A stretch of 64,000 bases of DNA from Cladobotryum mycophilum (Eukaryota > Ascomycota > Sordariomycetes > Hypocreales > Hypocreaceae): contig JAVFKD010000004.1 of NCBI GenBank assembly GCA_036429605.1, positions 3,720,001 through 3,784,000 on the forward strand, written 5' to 3'. The notes beneath the pieces are model-generated. The model worked only from the letters and a program-made list of their open reading frames with translations. It ran no database searches and was not told the DNA's origin. Both the position numbers and the translations under genes were made by a program. Of the stretch, positions 47,976-58,782 are shown piece by piece (the first letter of the stretch is position 1; every line of letters starts with the position of its first letter).

Positions 47976-50696
47976 GATAAACCAGATATGGGTACCAATT
48001 CTTGAGGATCACAACCAACAAGAAAAGTCAACCTGAGTGTACCAGTTAACACAATATATGCACCAAGCACAGGAAATCGATGTGCTATTATGGTGATATG
48101 AGTCGAAAGGATGTAAGCGGTAGATAGAGGTATCCCGATAGTTTAGGTTGGTCGAGATCAATGCACAAACTGCCAGGTCGTCGAGAGCGATTATATGATG
48201 GCAAATATTGTTCGAACTCCCATTTCCCTTTTCAGAGAGTCGTGTTGTTCGTCTTAATATGGTGTCGAGAATGCTGCTCTCGCTGATTGGATGAGGGCAA
48301 TCGCTGATTGGCCAAGATTGCTTAGTAAGATTCAAGGTCTTGGTGGTTTTCAGAGTCGAGTCATGAGATGAGAACGAGATGGATCTGTGAGATAAAGTTG
48401 GAAGATCAAAAGACTAAGAAAGCTTGATAGATGACCGGGAGGAGAAAAAACTTTAGATCAAGTATAAAGAACAACTAGTCAAGAGTTAGTAAAGAATAGC
48501 GATGTGACGCCTGGTTTTGTATGAGGTGGTTACCTGCATCCTACAAGTACTTGTAAAACGAACAGTTTGGACCATGACCTACGTGACTGAAACGGGCCTA
48601 GAGTCATAGGGCCCCCTCGGATGAGCCATCTCCGGCACCTAGTCCGTCGGCTAAACCAACATGCCAGCCATAAGGAGATCCATGGATCCATCTTTGACCG
48701 CCCTGATGGGGACTAAAGGGTGTGTCGTGTCCCAAGGCCCAAGGGTACAGGTACAATTGTGGGGGAAATGAAGCATCTCCATCACGGGCTGTATCGAATC
48801 AACCCTTGGGTCGTTTACCGTGCTGTGTACATACTTGTATGGTCGGTCGTGTATGCAAAGACGGGAGGGAGTATCATGCTCCTGATGAATAAGAAAATGG
48901 ATGGCTTGTCGGGAAGTTGCTGCATCATCTCTCCAGCCACGTGCCATGATTGATAAGGGAACCAGTACGTACCCTCCGCCTCTATTCAAATTGGTGCTTG
49001 TACGTACCTACTAGTCTGAGAGTACGGCAAGCGCAGAGAAGGAAAGGAGGTTCATAGGTCGACACCACCATTCTCAATCATGGATGGCTTACGTACTCCA
49101 AACACTCTCTTTTCCGACGGCGCAGGAGAGGGAGAGGGAGTGTGTGTCTTTCATGTTCGTTGGTCCCAACTCCCGACTGCTTTCGGCTCCCCTCCCGTCC
49201 CTTGTTTGGTCGTCGTGGTCTTGGCTCATCTCATACGAAGATACAGTACAAATCATCCATGCAGACCACGTTTTTCGTTTTACCCCTCCCCCTTCTCACA
49301 CCCTTTCCACATCCCACGCGCTAGCAATGCATCCAAGCTCTGGAAACAACAGCTTCCGGCCATCGTCTGACCATTCACACGGCGTCAGCGTCTCAGTCCC
49401 GTCTCCATCCATCAAAACATCAGGCGATTATTTCATCATCAGCTGAATCCATCGATTCAGGAGTTAGTTGTCGCATGGCAAATGGCTAATCGATCTTGCT
49501 TGATCTTCATTAGTCTCCTATTGTTGAGCGAAAGGAGTAAAGATGCACGCCACAAAACCCATGTTTATACGGCGAGGCTATGAACGGACGTGTTCGTGGG
49601 GGATGGAGGGAGCGTGGGTGGGTGGGTGTTGAGGGCCAATCTCTTAACGAACAAGGAGACGACTACAACTCCAATCATGGCTTGAACCCATAATCGATCA
49701 TGAGAGAAATTACCTGCAGGGCTCATATCGAATCGCATAGTTGCACAGGTAATTGGCATCCCTGGCGTCATTACACATTGTTGCGACCCTGGCCTCGGGA
49801 AGCCCACGTTCCGAGGCACTCTTGCGGATCCTCGATCCTGATTCGACCGGACGTGCTAGTCCGAATTTTCTCAACCACTCACATATCACGCACTCAACGG
49901 CTCGCCTATAGGACGCCGAACAGAATCCGATGCCTGTCTGCCCTATGGACCAGGGATTTCCAGGCCGTTGGTAAATGTCAAAGCTTGCGGAGAATATTGT
50001 TTACTTTGCCCTGGGATCTGGGCACGTCGGGGGTTGCTTGTTTTGTCTCGTCATCAATTTTCTCACGGGTGTCGCTGGAGCCGGGCAACGAGGAGGGGTG
50101 AACTGCTCCAGTCATCGAAGCATTCCACCCTTTATTTACATGCATGCTTTGCACTCCGTACAGCAGTTTTCCAATCCGCATGCACGACAGAACGCCATTT
50201 CCGTTGAATCCGCCCTCCGCACTTGGTGCTTGTTCATGTTCATATATTCTAGAGCTCTATGTTGACCGGTGTGAGATTGCCAAGCATTTTGCATATTGGG
50301 TGCGAACGCTGAAAACCTCAAGCAGCCTGTTTTTTTACTAACCGAATGGCAATCTGGCATGCAGTTTGTAATGTTGAGAAATTTGCTAGCAGGTGAGATT
50401 AAACATTACTGATTGGACCCCTCTTCAAGGCTTCCCGCATCTTTCTTATGGCTGCAACAAATGAGTATGTGGTTGTATGAGGCATGGCTAAACAGATTAT
50501 ATCTGGTGCAGAGGAGGAGAGCTGTGTTGCATTGGGCTGTAGATTACCCAACATATCATAATCCAACACTACCTCTGGTGACAATCATGTGCTATTCCCG
50601 TATCTGGGCTTGGCGGGATTTTGACTGAAGCCGTCTTAGATGTCTAGAATGTTTATTTTCTCTTCCACTTGAGATGATAGGTTCTACTCGATTCTC
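47976..50696. other. Intergenic region of 2.7 kb, P450 to acyltransferase
   Basis: No gene is supported; open frames at 49080-50265 lack domains. It contains the second copy of the palindrome TACAAGTACTTGTA (48542-48555) and an ACTCCGTAC motif near 50152-50160. The upstream region of the P450 gene is on its left side. Confidence 0.55.
48542..48555. repeat. 14-bp perfect palindrome TACAAGTACTTGTA, copy 2
   Basis: Identical to 36569-36582. It lies 567 bp upstream of the P450 ATG. Confidence 0.6.
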
Positions 50697-52245
50697 TCAT
50701 AAGCGAGCCCGTATATTGGGATCCGAGGTCATCCCTATACCCCTTTCTAGAATCTTGTCAATCTTGGGCCAATGATCTTCCCTCGCACCACAGTTCAACC
50801 AATAATTACCGCTTCCATCTTTCCCCATAATCCAGGTTGCATTGAAGACGTCGCCACCAGGGACACGAACTAGGAAGTTGGAAGGATTCAGAGGATGAGA
50901 AGCGCCTTCCGGGTTTACTGCCGCAGCCGAAAAATCGAGTTCAAAAGATTTGGCCATGGCCAAGTTTGAAAGAGAGAGGATGAACATATCTGCGGAAAGG
51001 AAAGGAGGGGGCAAGTCGAACTTTGTCCGCCTGGACCAAGCAGCGTATGCCTTGAGACGTTCAAAAGTTCGCGCTGCTTTAAGCTCGGCGCGGATTTTGC
51101 TTGCGACTTGGCCAAGTGGCTTATTATTGATGTAGTCGATTTCCACGGGCATGGCGAAAGGCTCGACCATGTTGCTGAGAACGGGTCTATCGGCGCATGC
51201 TGGGTTTACTGATGGCAACTGCGGTCCGAATGACACTGCATGGATCAGCGCGGCACGCTTCCAGGAGTTCTTCGGTAGGTGAGATACGCAAATTTGTGAC
51301 CACCAGGCACTCAGTATATCGCCGTCACTTAGCACAGGGGGTTGTCGTCGTCGTCGTTGTTGTTGTTGTTGTTCGGCTGCCAGGTGCTGCAATGCCATCT
51401 CACGAAGCTTCCTCATCTCTCGCGCTGGAACAACCACCGTTCTGAACTCTATCGGGGGGTCCCAGGCACGGGGCAGCAGTCCCAACGCCGTCCAAGTCCA
51501 GCTCAGCAGCGACGATTGCCATTCGGGAAGCCAGCCCTTTCGTGGCTCTGACCTGATCTGCTCGTCGAGTGTATCGAGCGGGTCTACATCAATAGCCAGG
51601 GGAGCTGCTATTTCGTCTTCTCTATTCTGGAGCGCCAACGTCCAAGCACGGAGCAAAGCTGAGACGCCAGTCCCATCTGTGATGGTGTGAGGTAAATGAA
51701 CCGCTATCAGTGTTGCATCTTGGAACGAAATAACGTTGACGCCGAGTAGGGGTAAATCGCATTCGAAATAATCGCTTATCTTCTTCGGGGCCCATTTTGG
51801 CACGTAAAAGCTCTCCCCGGGGGCCGTGTAGGATTTGGTTATTGGACCGAGCGTGGGAAGCAGCTGGCATGCCTCTGGGTGCTCGCGAATCTTCATGCGG
51901 TATGTGATGTGGTTGAAGTTGATTGCTGGACGACCGACACTGAATCTCGCTGGGATATGATACTCAAGACCTGTTAACGACTAATCGTTTCCTAGTTAGA
52001 GGACGAGTCAAATACCCGTGGGGTCGTGTTTGTGAGCTCCATACCGATTTTCTTAGCCTGGCGCCAAATCGACTCCATCCTTCACGTTCCGCTACAATAT
52101 GCCATAACTTGTCATGGAGCAGTTTAGGATCGAGAACCGCCTCGAAGACCAACAAGGCACGGATCATACATGGCCGAAGCAGCAAGTTTGTGTCATATGG
52201 TAGAAGCGGGACGACCCGATCCGTTGACACCTTGTGAGGTGCCAT
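50697..52245 (-). CDS. BAHD-type acyltransferase (trichothecene 3-O-acetyltransferase-like)
   Basis: Predicted acyl-CoA-dependent O- or N-acyltransferase, 494 residues. Exons are complement(join(50697..51980, 52045..52245)). The 64-nt intron has donor GTATGG, a CTAAC branch site and acceptor ATTAG; the nearer AACAG acceptor would break the frame. The catalytic motif HTITDG (HxxxDG) is at about 165-170 in VHLPHTITDGTGVSALL. The N-terminus fits the family: MAPHKVSTDRVVPLLPYDTN, then EGWSRFGARLRK and GLEYHIPARF. The plant DFGWG motif is not evident, which is common in fungal members. An EQQQQQQRRRR insert lies in the middle, encoded by a short repeat at about 51341-51372. Fungal relatives acetylate secondary metabolites. 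Its neighbours are a P450 and a methyltransferase on the same strand, suggesting a shared pathway. Confidence 0.85.
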
Positions 52246-53404
52246 ATCTTTCACGTACAAGCTGTGATGTGCCGCAAGAGGGAGATGATGGTTGTGTTTT
52301 TTTTTGTTTTTTTACTCAGACCAACTGACAGAATGAACTGGCGCCTTGGTAATGTACTACCCCTTATCCTATCGAAGCTGAAGAGAGTGGCATTGGTCAT
52401 TCATATAGTGCTGTAACATCGCTTCTACCTACTGTGACATGAATACTCATTGCACAATCCTTACAGGTCTAGATCAATGAGGTTGGCTCACTGTGGCTTA
52501 GAACCCTCTGTGGGAAATGGCGGTATGGTCGAGGAGATTTACGTAGGTTTGTTGAATATGGTACTTGTCATGTTTGGTCAACTTGCAGGGGACCAAATTG
52601 CATACCCACATCGGACTCACTGTCTCAGTCTCACATATAGCCATACCTAGTAAGGGCCAATTTCTACAACCTAGAAGGCACATCATGTGTGAAGATTGAA
52701 AAATGTTTGAACTCGAGACTAAGCTTCTATAGTTAATTTTCTAAGTAAAATAGAAATGCGTTGCATCTTTGGGTGGTGAGGCATAGAGTAGCAAGCTAAC
52801 AGCTATGTTCTAACACAATACCATACCGTCTAACTTTTATGGGTGAGCGCTGGCTTGACAAGGCCCCTTATCAACTTATAAGTAGAAACTCAGCTTATAT
52901 ATGACCCAGGAGGCGGCTTTGATACTGTGTGTTGGTCGAGCATCCCAGTCTTGGTATCCTCTATCTACCCTATACTTGTAACATATCTTCGAGTTTTTTT
53001 CTTCTGTCCCCCTTTACCATTTTGGGATTTATTTCACTTTTTATAGCTCTTTCCTCCTATACCCATTGAATATATAAGAGATGTCGAGGTTTTCAGGGTT
53101 TATAACGGTAATGCTAGCGTACCGGACTGACAACACCAAGGGCAATGTCTCACAGATTCTTCCTATACTTTGATGGAGAAGTCCATCATAATACAGTATG
53201 ATGAGGTCTTCCAGAAGTCTGTGATCAGCTTTCCTCGCTTCACTCAATTGTTTTCTGGATAGTCTGATGAGCTACACTGTAATAAAGTAAAACGAACTTG
53301 GGTAGGTCAAGTTATGCATGCGTCCCTATCAATCCAATAGATTGGCCGTGAGAGGACAAGTTATTAATCATCATAACGTTTTATTTGTTACACACATTGG
53401 CATT
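52246..53404. other. Intergenic region, acyltransferase to MTS methyltransferase
   Basis: No gene is supported. A short open frame at 53041-53247 on the minus strand (68 codons) has no recognised domain. The sequence is AT-rich. Confidence 0.5.
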
Positions 53405-54082
53405 CTAGTCTCGCCGTAATTGAACAATATAATACTCTTCCGTCACACCCTTGCCAATGGGCCGCAGTCCTTGTCGGACAACCTCATGACTATAGCCATT
53501 GGCAGCATAGATGGCGGCCATAGCCTTCAAATCGGCATAGTAGCTCGTTCCCAGCAGAATAGAGCCGCCTTCGTTGAGGTAGTCTTGCGCCTGGGAAATG
53601 AACCTCTTTAATAGGCGGTAGCCCTCATCGAATGTCTTTTCGCTTTTTAGCTCATCCGGGACGGACGCATCAAACTGCCAGGGGTGGTTCCAGAAGATAA
53701 AGTCAAATTTGCCCGTGACATTGTCAAAGATGTCGCTGACGACAAAGTTGCCAGTCAGGCCATTCTCCTGGATGTTCTTCTTGGTGATTTCGACGGCGTT
53801 GGGGTTGATGTCAACACCAGAGACGCCAGAGCCGGATGCTGCCAGGTGGACCGAGATGAGCCCTGAACCAACGCCGACCTCGAGGAAGGACTTGCCCTGG
53901 ACGATTGAGGGGAGATTCTCGCCGTACCAGAGGGTTTCGGGAAAGTATTTGGGCGAGTACACGGTGGGATGGATGTATACCCCAAACTTGCCAATGCGTT
54001 CAAAGTACGTCTTCTCGTGTGTATGAGCCTCAGAGATGAGCTCCGAGATGCGCTTTTCCCAATCGAGACGTGAAGATGCCAT
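53405..54082 (-). CDS. Small-domain (MTS/HemK-like) SAM methyltransferase
   Basis: Class I methyltransferase of 225 residues in one exon with ATG at 54082. SAM-binding motif I is FLEVGVGSG at about 66-74, followed by GVDINPNAVEITKKNIQENG (motif II) at about 89-108. The position equivalent to the NPPY/NPPF substrate loop of N-methyltransferases of the HemK/PrmC, RsmC and TrmN6 type reads NHPW (132-135). The C-terminal part is YLNEGGSILLGTSYYADLKA. The small intronless form with an MTS fold looks more bacterial than fungal, so transfer is possible. Its substrate is unknown: a protein, a nucleic acid or a small molecule made by the neighbouring P450 and acyltransferase are all open. Confidence 0.8.
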   Translation of the reverse strand: MASSRLDWEKRISELISEAHTHEKTYFERIGKFGVYIHPTVYSPKYFPETLWYGENLPSIVQGKSFLEVGVGSGLISVHLAASGSGVSGVDINPNAVEITKKNIQENGLTGNFVVSDIFDNVTGKFDFIFWNHPWQFDASVPDELKSEKTFDEGYRLLKRFISQAQDYLNEGGSILLGTSYYADLKAMAAIYAANGYSHEVVRQGLRPIGKGVTEEYYIVQLRRD

Positions 54083-56329
54083 GTTGTAGTATTATGAGAA
54101 GAGTAATTAGTTATGAGGGTATACAAGTTGACGAATTATGTTTATTATCGGAGAGTAGGAAAAGATGGATGTCGAGAGAGAGTAGAATGACATATAGAGT
54201 ACCTGGCTTGAAGATAACCGCACAACTTTCTATGATCAAGAGGCAGCCATCATGACTTTATAGGAGCTGCAGCGACTAACTACGGTACACACAGAAGAAA
54301 ATGATTGGGTAGGCTAGCATTAGAACCGGTCTGTTGCTGCTGTCTCTCGCCTTACAACTCAGGGCTGGTGTCTCACTGACACTAAAGAAGGCGGGGGGAA
54401 AAAGTTTTCACATCACAGCACGATGTTCCCTCCTCCTATGCTGAGGAACAGAAAAACGAGAACAGCTAAAAAGCTGCTTCTCTGTGGTCTCTTGGAAGAA
54501 ATACGGTGTGCTAGCACAAAGGATGTGGTATCGCGCATGACGAAAACACGCAAAAGGGGGGACGGACCGTACAGATTGGTCTAGCACAACTACCGGACCC
54601 AAGTTGTTGCATCATCCCTACTCCACCCCCCCCCTTTTTCAAACCAACCGCCATCGGGGGTGGGGGGGGGGTTGGAATCGTCAAACGTGAAGGTTTTCCA
54701 TGATTTACAGTTTTGCTATCGAAAAAAGTCTTTGGCTATCAACTTGACTGTTTTAAGCAAATGCGAGTTGTTTCCGTGGAATGAGCAGTAGTATGGAAAC
54801 CGATGGCTCGTTACCTAGCTTTGTTTTTTCTCTGTGAGTGATGGGATAATAGTCGTAGCCTTGTGTTGGAACCGATGGAAGTTGTGCATCATTGAAAGGA
54901 GGCCAATGCGGCTTTCAGGTGAGCAAAGCCCGGCTGAATGGCTAGACTGAGACAGAAGCAACTCATTTGCACATGTATGGTGTGCCAGATCTCCAGGGTC
55001 GGGCTACCGATGATCTCCAGTCAGATATGACACTTTTACCCTACGCTTTTTTCTGTGACGAGTGGTAGATTTGCAGAATACCTAGGAACGTATTAAATAT
55101 ATCCGTAAAATAGCTTCATATATGGACGCTATCCCGTCCTCTTACCGCTATAGTCTAATGTCCCGCCCACGGCAAACCCTGTGGTTAGAATAGCCCCGAA
55201 CGGACGGACGTCTGAGCGCTTTACTTGCCGCCCTTGCATTTGACATACGGCATTCTCTTATGGGTGCGGTGTGTGAGAGCGCCTCCTACTCCTGTTTGAA
55301 TGCATTGACTTGGGAATTGGCAAGCGTCTAGGTTGGTGTCCTAATGCACTTCTCTTTTTCTTCTTTCTTCTTTTTAGTAATATTCAACTCCCAGCTATAT
55401 AGGCAGCCGGGGGGATATCGAGCTGAACTGATTCAATGCTAGACAAGTTCATTATGCTAATGCAATGCAACAATGTTGCCAGACATCTCTGCATTGCATT
55501 GTATTGTTGGAGTAGCATTCAACTACAAGACGATCAAGACAATGTGACATGGCATTAGCCATCGACAGATCGCCTGTCTAACCACCACACTGGTGATTGT
55601 TTTTTCTAGTCTATTTCTATTGCGCAATTGCAGAACTTCTCGTGCATTGCTTGACTTCCGAGGTAATTGTCGAGCGGTACTCACAGCAACTAGAATGTTT
55701 GACTCGTTCTGCGCCATATGGTCCTTTGGGGTGTTGAATAGAGAACAATCAGCATAGGTATGCTTGCGACCTATGCATCGATCTCTGACGAGCAGCATTC
55801 GGTTGTGCTTCTCAATATGAGAATATCCAGGCAACACTGCTTACAGCCAGAGAGTAGAGAGTAGTTCATTCTACGGTAAAAGGATGACGGTCAAATGTAA
55901 TCACAACGCTAAGTGGCTAACAGGAGAACTATCTACCAGTCTACATATACTCCAGAAGGGTCACAAAGTACACAAATGCTACAAATGATACAATTAGTGA
56001 CTGGATTGCTCCCACCAAGGATATAATACAGTCGCCAGTATACTATCAAGCAGAGATTGATCGTATCGAGGAAGACTCGAGCAATGGTTGATGGTGGAAA
56101 AGTCTTGTCTCGGAACTTACTATAGGAGACTTGATGTACCCTAGAGCTCGCGCCGTATATGTGCTTTGCGATCCATGTAGGGGTGTATTGACAGGCTTTG
56201 TAGGTATCTTCATATTTACGGTGTCAAAACCGAAAGATTTCGCAAGTCATAGGCTACCCTTGTCATCGACACCATGAGCTCGAAGATCAAGAGCAGTATG
56301 CTCAGAAATGAGTAAAGGTCTAGAATTGA

Positions 56330-56650
56330 ATGGTTCCCAGGGCGAAGGACTACTATACCCCGCCGCTATGTGGCACTCTCTTGATAGATTTGATGCGGCT
56401 ATTGGGTCCAGAATGGGAATATGATACAGGGATAAGGCAAGATCGTGAGCGTTGGGAAGCATTCCTTGAGATGAATGTCAGAGCATGCCAGGAAGATGAT
56501 TCCATCCAGGAAGCCTATAAGTACTTGGCATATTGGCATGTCCCTCGGAGGCCTTTGTCCGAGAATCACCGAGAGGAACCCGGAACGCCGAAGATGCTTG
56601 CTCGGGGGTACGATCCTGTATCATCTCAGGTGGAGGGTAGGTATAGTTAG
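56330..56650 (+). CDS. Possible orphan protein or gene relic
   Basis: A 106-codon open frame starts right after an in-frame stop. Its composition looks protein-like (LLGPEWEYDTGIRQDRERWE, then EAYKYLAYWHVPRRP), with several Trp and many charged residues. I recognise no domain, and the flanks show no matching exons. It may be a relic of a larger gene or a chance frame. Confidence 0.22.
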   Translation: MVPRAKDYYTPPLCGTLLIDLMRLLGPEWEYDTGIRQDRERWEAFLEMNVRACQEDDSIQEAYKYLAYWHVPRRPLSENHREEPGTPKMLARGYDPVSSQVEGRYS

Positions 56651-58656
56651 GAGAGAAGCCACCTGGCCGGATTCAAGGCACCACCGACCTGACTGCTGGC
56701 CAGCTCAGGAGCCAAGACCACTGCTATGAGATTCAAGGGGCTGAGACTCCCCTCACAATGGCCGATCTGCGGCAAGGGGCCTTGGTAATGGTAACGAATA
56801 CGACATTAAACTTGACGGATATGCACGTCAGAGATACCGAATAAACGAAGGATCCATTCACTATCCGAGTACGGCGTAGCAACTACGGAGTAGGCATGCT
56901 CAACCCATGCGGGTGATCCATTTCGTCAAGTTAGATCCAGGAACCCGAAATTAGGTCCAATTTTTCTCTCAAAACGAGCATCCACCATGACAAAAAGTGC
57001 CCACATATGCCGGCAGTGAAGACCCTATGAAGAAAATAAGCTTGGGGGATCTTATCTGATGAAGATTAAGGATCCCTTGCACACAATTCTCTTGTCTTCT
57101 GGCGTCTCTAGAGAGGGAGACAGCAATTTGGAGTGATGTTGATACGATGAATGGGGATATCAGGCATCTCTGTCGTTGACTCAACACCAGTTTGTAGTAT
57201 TGCGCAGCCTTTCTTCGATGCCTAGGGAGTCGCACCACCAATTTTGCTCAGGCACACTTGCAGAAGAGTAAGGCATCAACGCCCCATGTATTAAAATTTA
57301 TCAGATGGGAATAAACCCAACTCCCTGGACCGAAATCGGAGTTTGATGGGATCTGTGCTCACATGCCATGGCAATGGAAGGGGGAGGGAGATTAGATGAA
57401 TTGATAAGATGATCTGATAAAATTTCTCAATGATTTGCATGTATCTGTCACAATATGATTGGCCTGGTGTAGCCGAAGGAGGGGGAGGGTGCACCCGTGT
57501 CCACACTGACCCTGAAATGTTGAGGATTCAATCTGACCGTGAGAGAAAAACCAAAAAAAAGGCCAGGAAATTTCTGGGAGGATTCAAAATGACTCACATG
57601 TATGATGAGATGCAAAGTGGTAGTATTATTATAGTAGTATGCCTTGATATTCAGCCATGTGTACCATAAGGGATCACATGCAGATAGAAAGCGGGCGGAG
57701 TGAGGCTGACTTCTATGGGCTGAAAAGGAACGGAGAATTGATGGCGGAAAGATTCGGCTGTAGAAGACGGGGCGAAAGATGGAGGAGAAACACACACTGA
57801 ATTCTGTTGGTGCAGAAAAGATGGATGCCGCGCCTAGTACCCGTCGAAATCCTCCCCCCCCTTTCTCTCTCGATAGTCTTTTGTCGTATTCTGAAATCGG
57901 GCTGCAGAGTCAGGAGAGAACAGATACTTCATGATGTATCTAGTGAGTAATATTTTGTAACATCATCTGATTGATGTGCATGCGGTGACTAATAGTGTAG
58001 GTAGCCAGTATCACATACACCTTGATGTACTCATGTACCTGTACCTTCATTTACCCTTCATTTCTCAATTCAACCAATACGGGGTACAGTACATCACTCA
58101 TCATTAGATCATCGTGGCGGGTCATGTTCCAGTAATACTACTACAAGTAGGTACCTAGGTAGGAAACCCTTGTGCCCCAACCACAGGATGCGTGGCTCCA
58201 CTAACTGACGGCACCGGGGCGCCTGGGCAATTTATTACTCAGTCAGCGCTGAGGGATCCATCAGTATACATATACATTACTTGTACATTACTTGAGCTGG
58301 AACATGGGGAGGAGGAGGAGGAGGGTGCCTCCGTAGACGGCCGATGTTGGGCTGTTTAATCAACTTTTAGTTCTTGGCCCTGGCTGCTTTCGGCTCATGA
58401 CATTGAAAACCTCGGCCTCCTGCCCTGCCTTGCCTTTTGACTCCCCTTCAGACAACAATTCAGACATCGAACCGCACTTCCATCTCGTATCACATTTTCA
58501 TCACTGTGATCGGATCTTGTTCCTGTTTTGCTTGCAGTTCTTCAGGTGCAGCTCATTCATCGATAATTATGCTCTTGCTCTGAAAAGCCTATCTATCAAT
58601 CAGATAACTCAAACAACCTAATCTTTCCCACTTAACGCCACTTTCTCATCTGTCCG

Positions 58657-58673
58657 CCCCCCCCCCCCCCCCC
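58657..58673 (+). repeat. Poly-C run (C17)
   Basis: Seventeen consecutive C about 110 nt before the reductase ATG, in a CT/AC-rich leader. Confidence 0.9.
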
Positions 58674-58782
58674 GGCCAAACACCCAATTGCCATCTCTCT
58701 TCTTTTATTTCCCACCAACACATACCAAACGATAAATAAATAAAAAAAACTCATACGCACTCTCTCTCTCACCCTCACAAAA

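Larger units (their letters stand above)
54083..58782. other. Intergenic region of 4.7 kb with no firm gene
   Basis: AT-rich DNA with C- and G-runs (54626-54680). A CTCCGTAGTTGC-type site occurs in reverse as TACGGAGTAG near 56884-56893. A 17-C run at 58657-58673 lies in the leader of the reductase gene. Only one open frame (56330-56650) has a protein-like composition and is listed separately. Confidence 0.5.

Noticed and set aside
55523..55837. 104-codon minus-strand frame with a GTGAGT donor-like site
   Set aside because: Some protein-like character, but no recognisable family and no partner exon.
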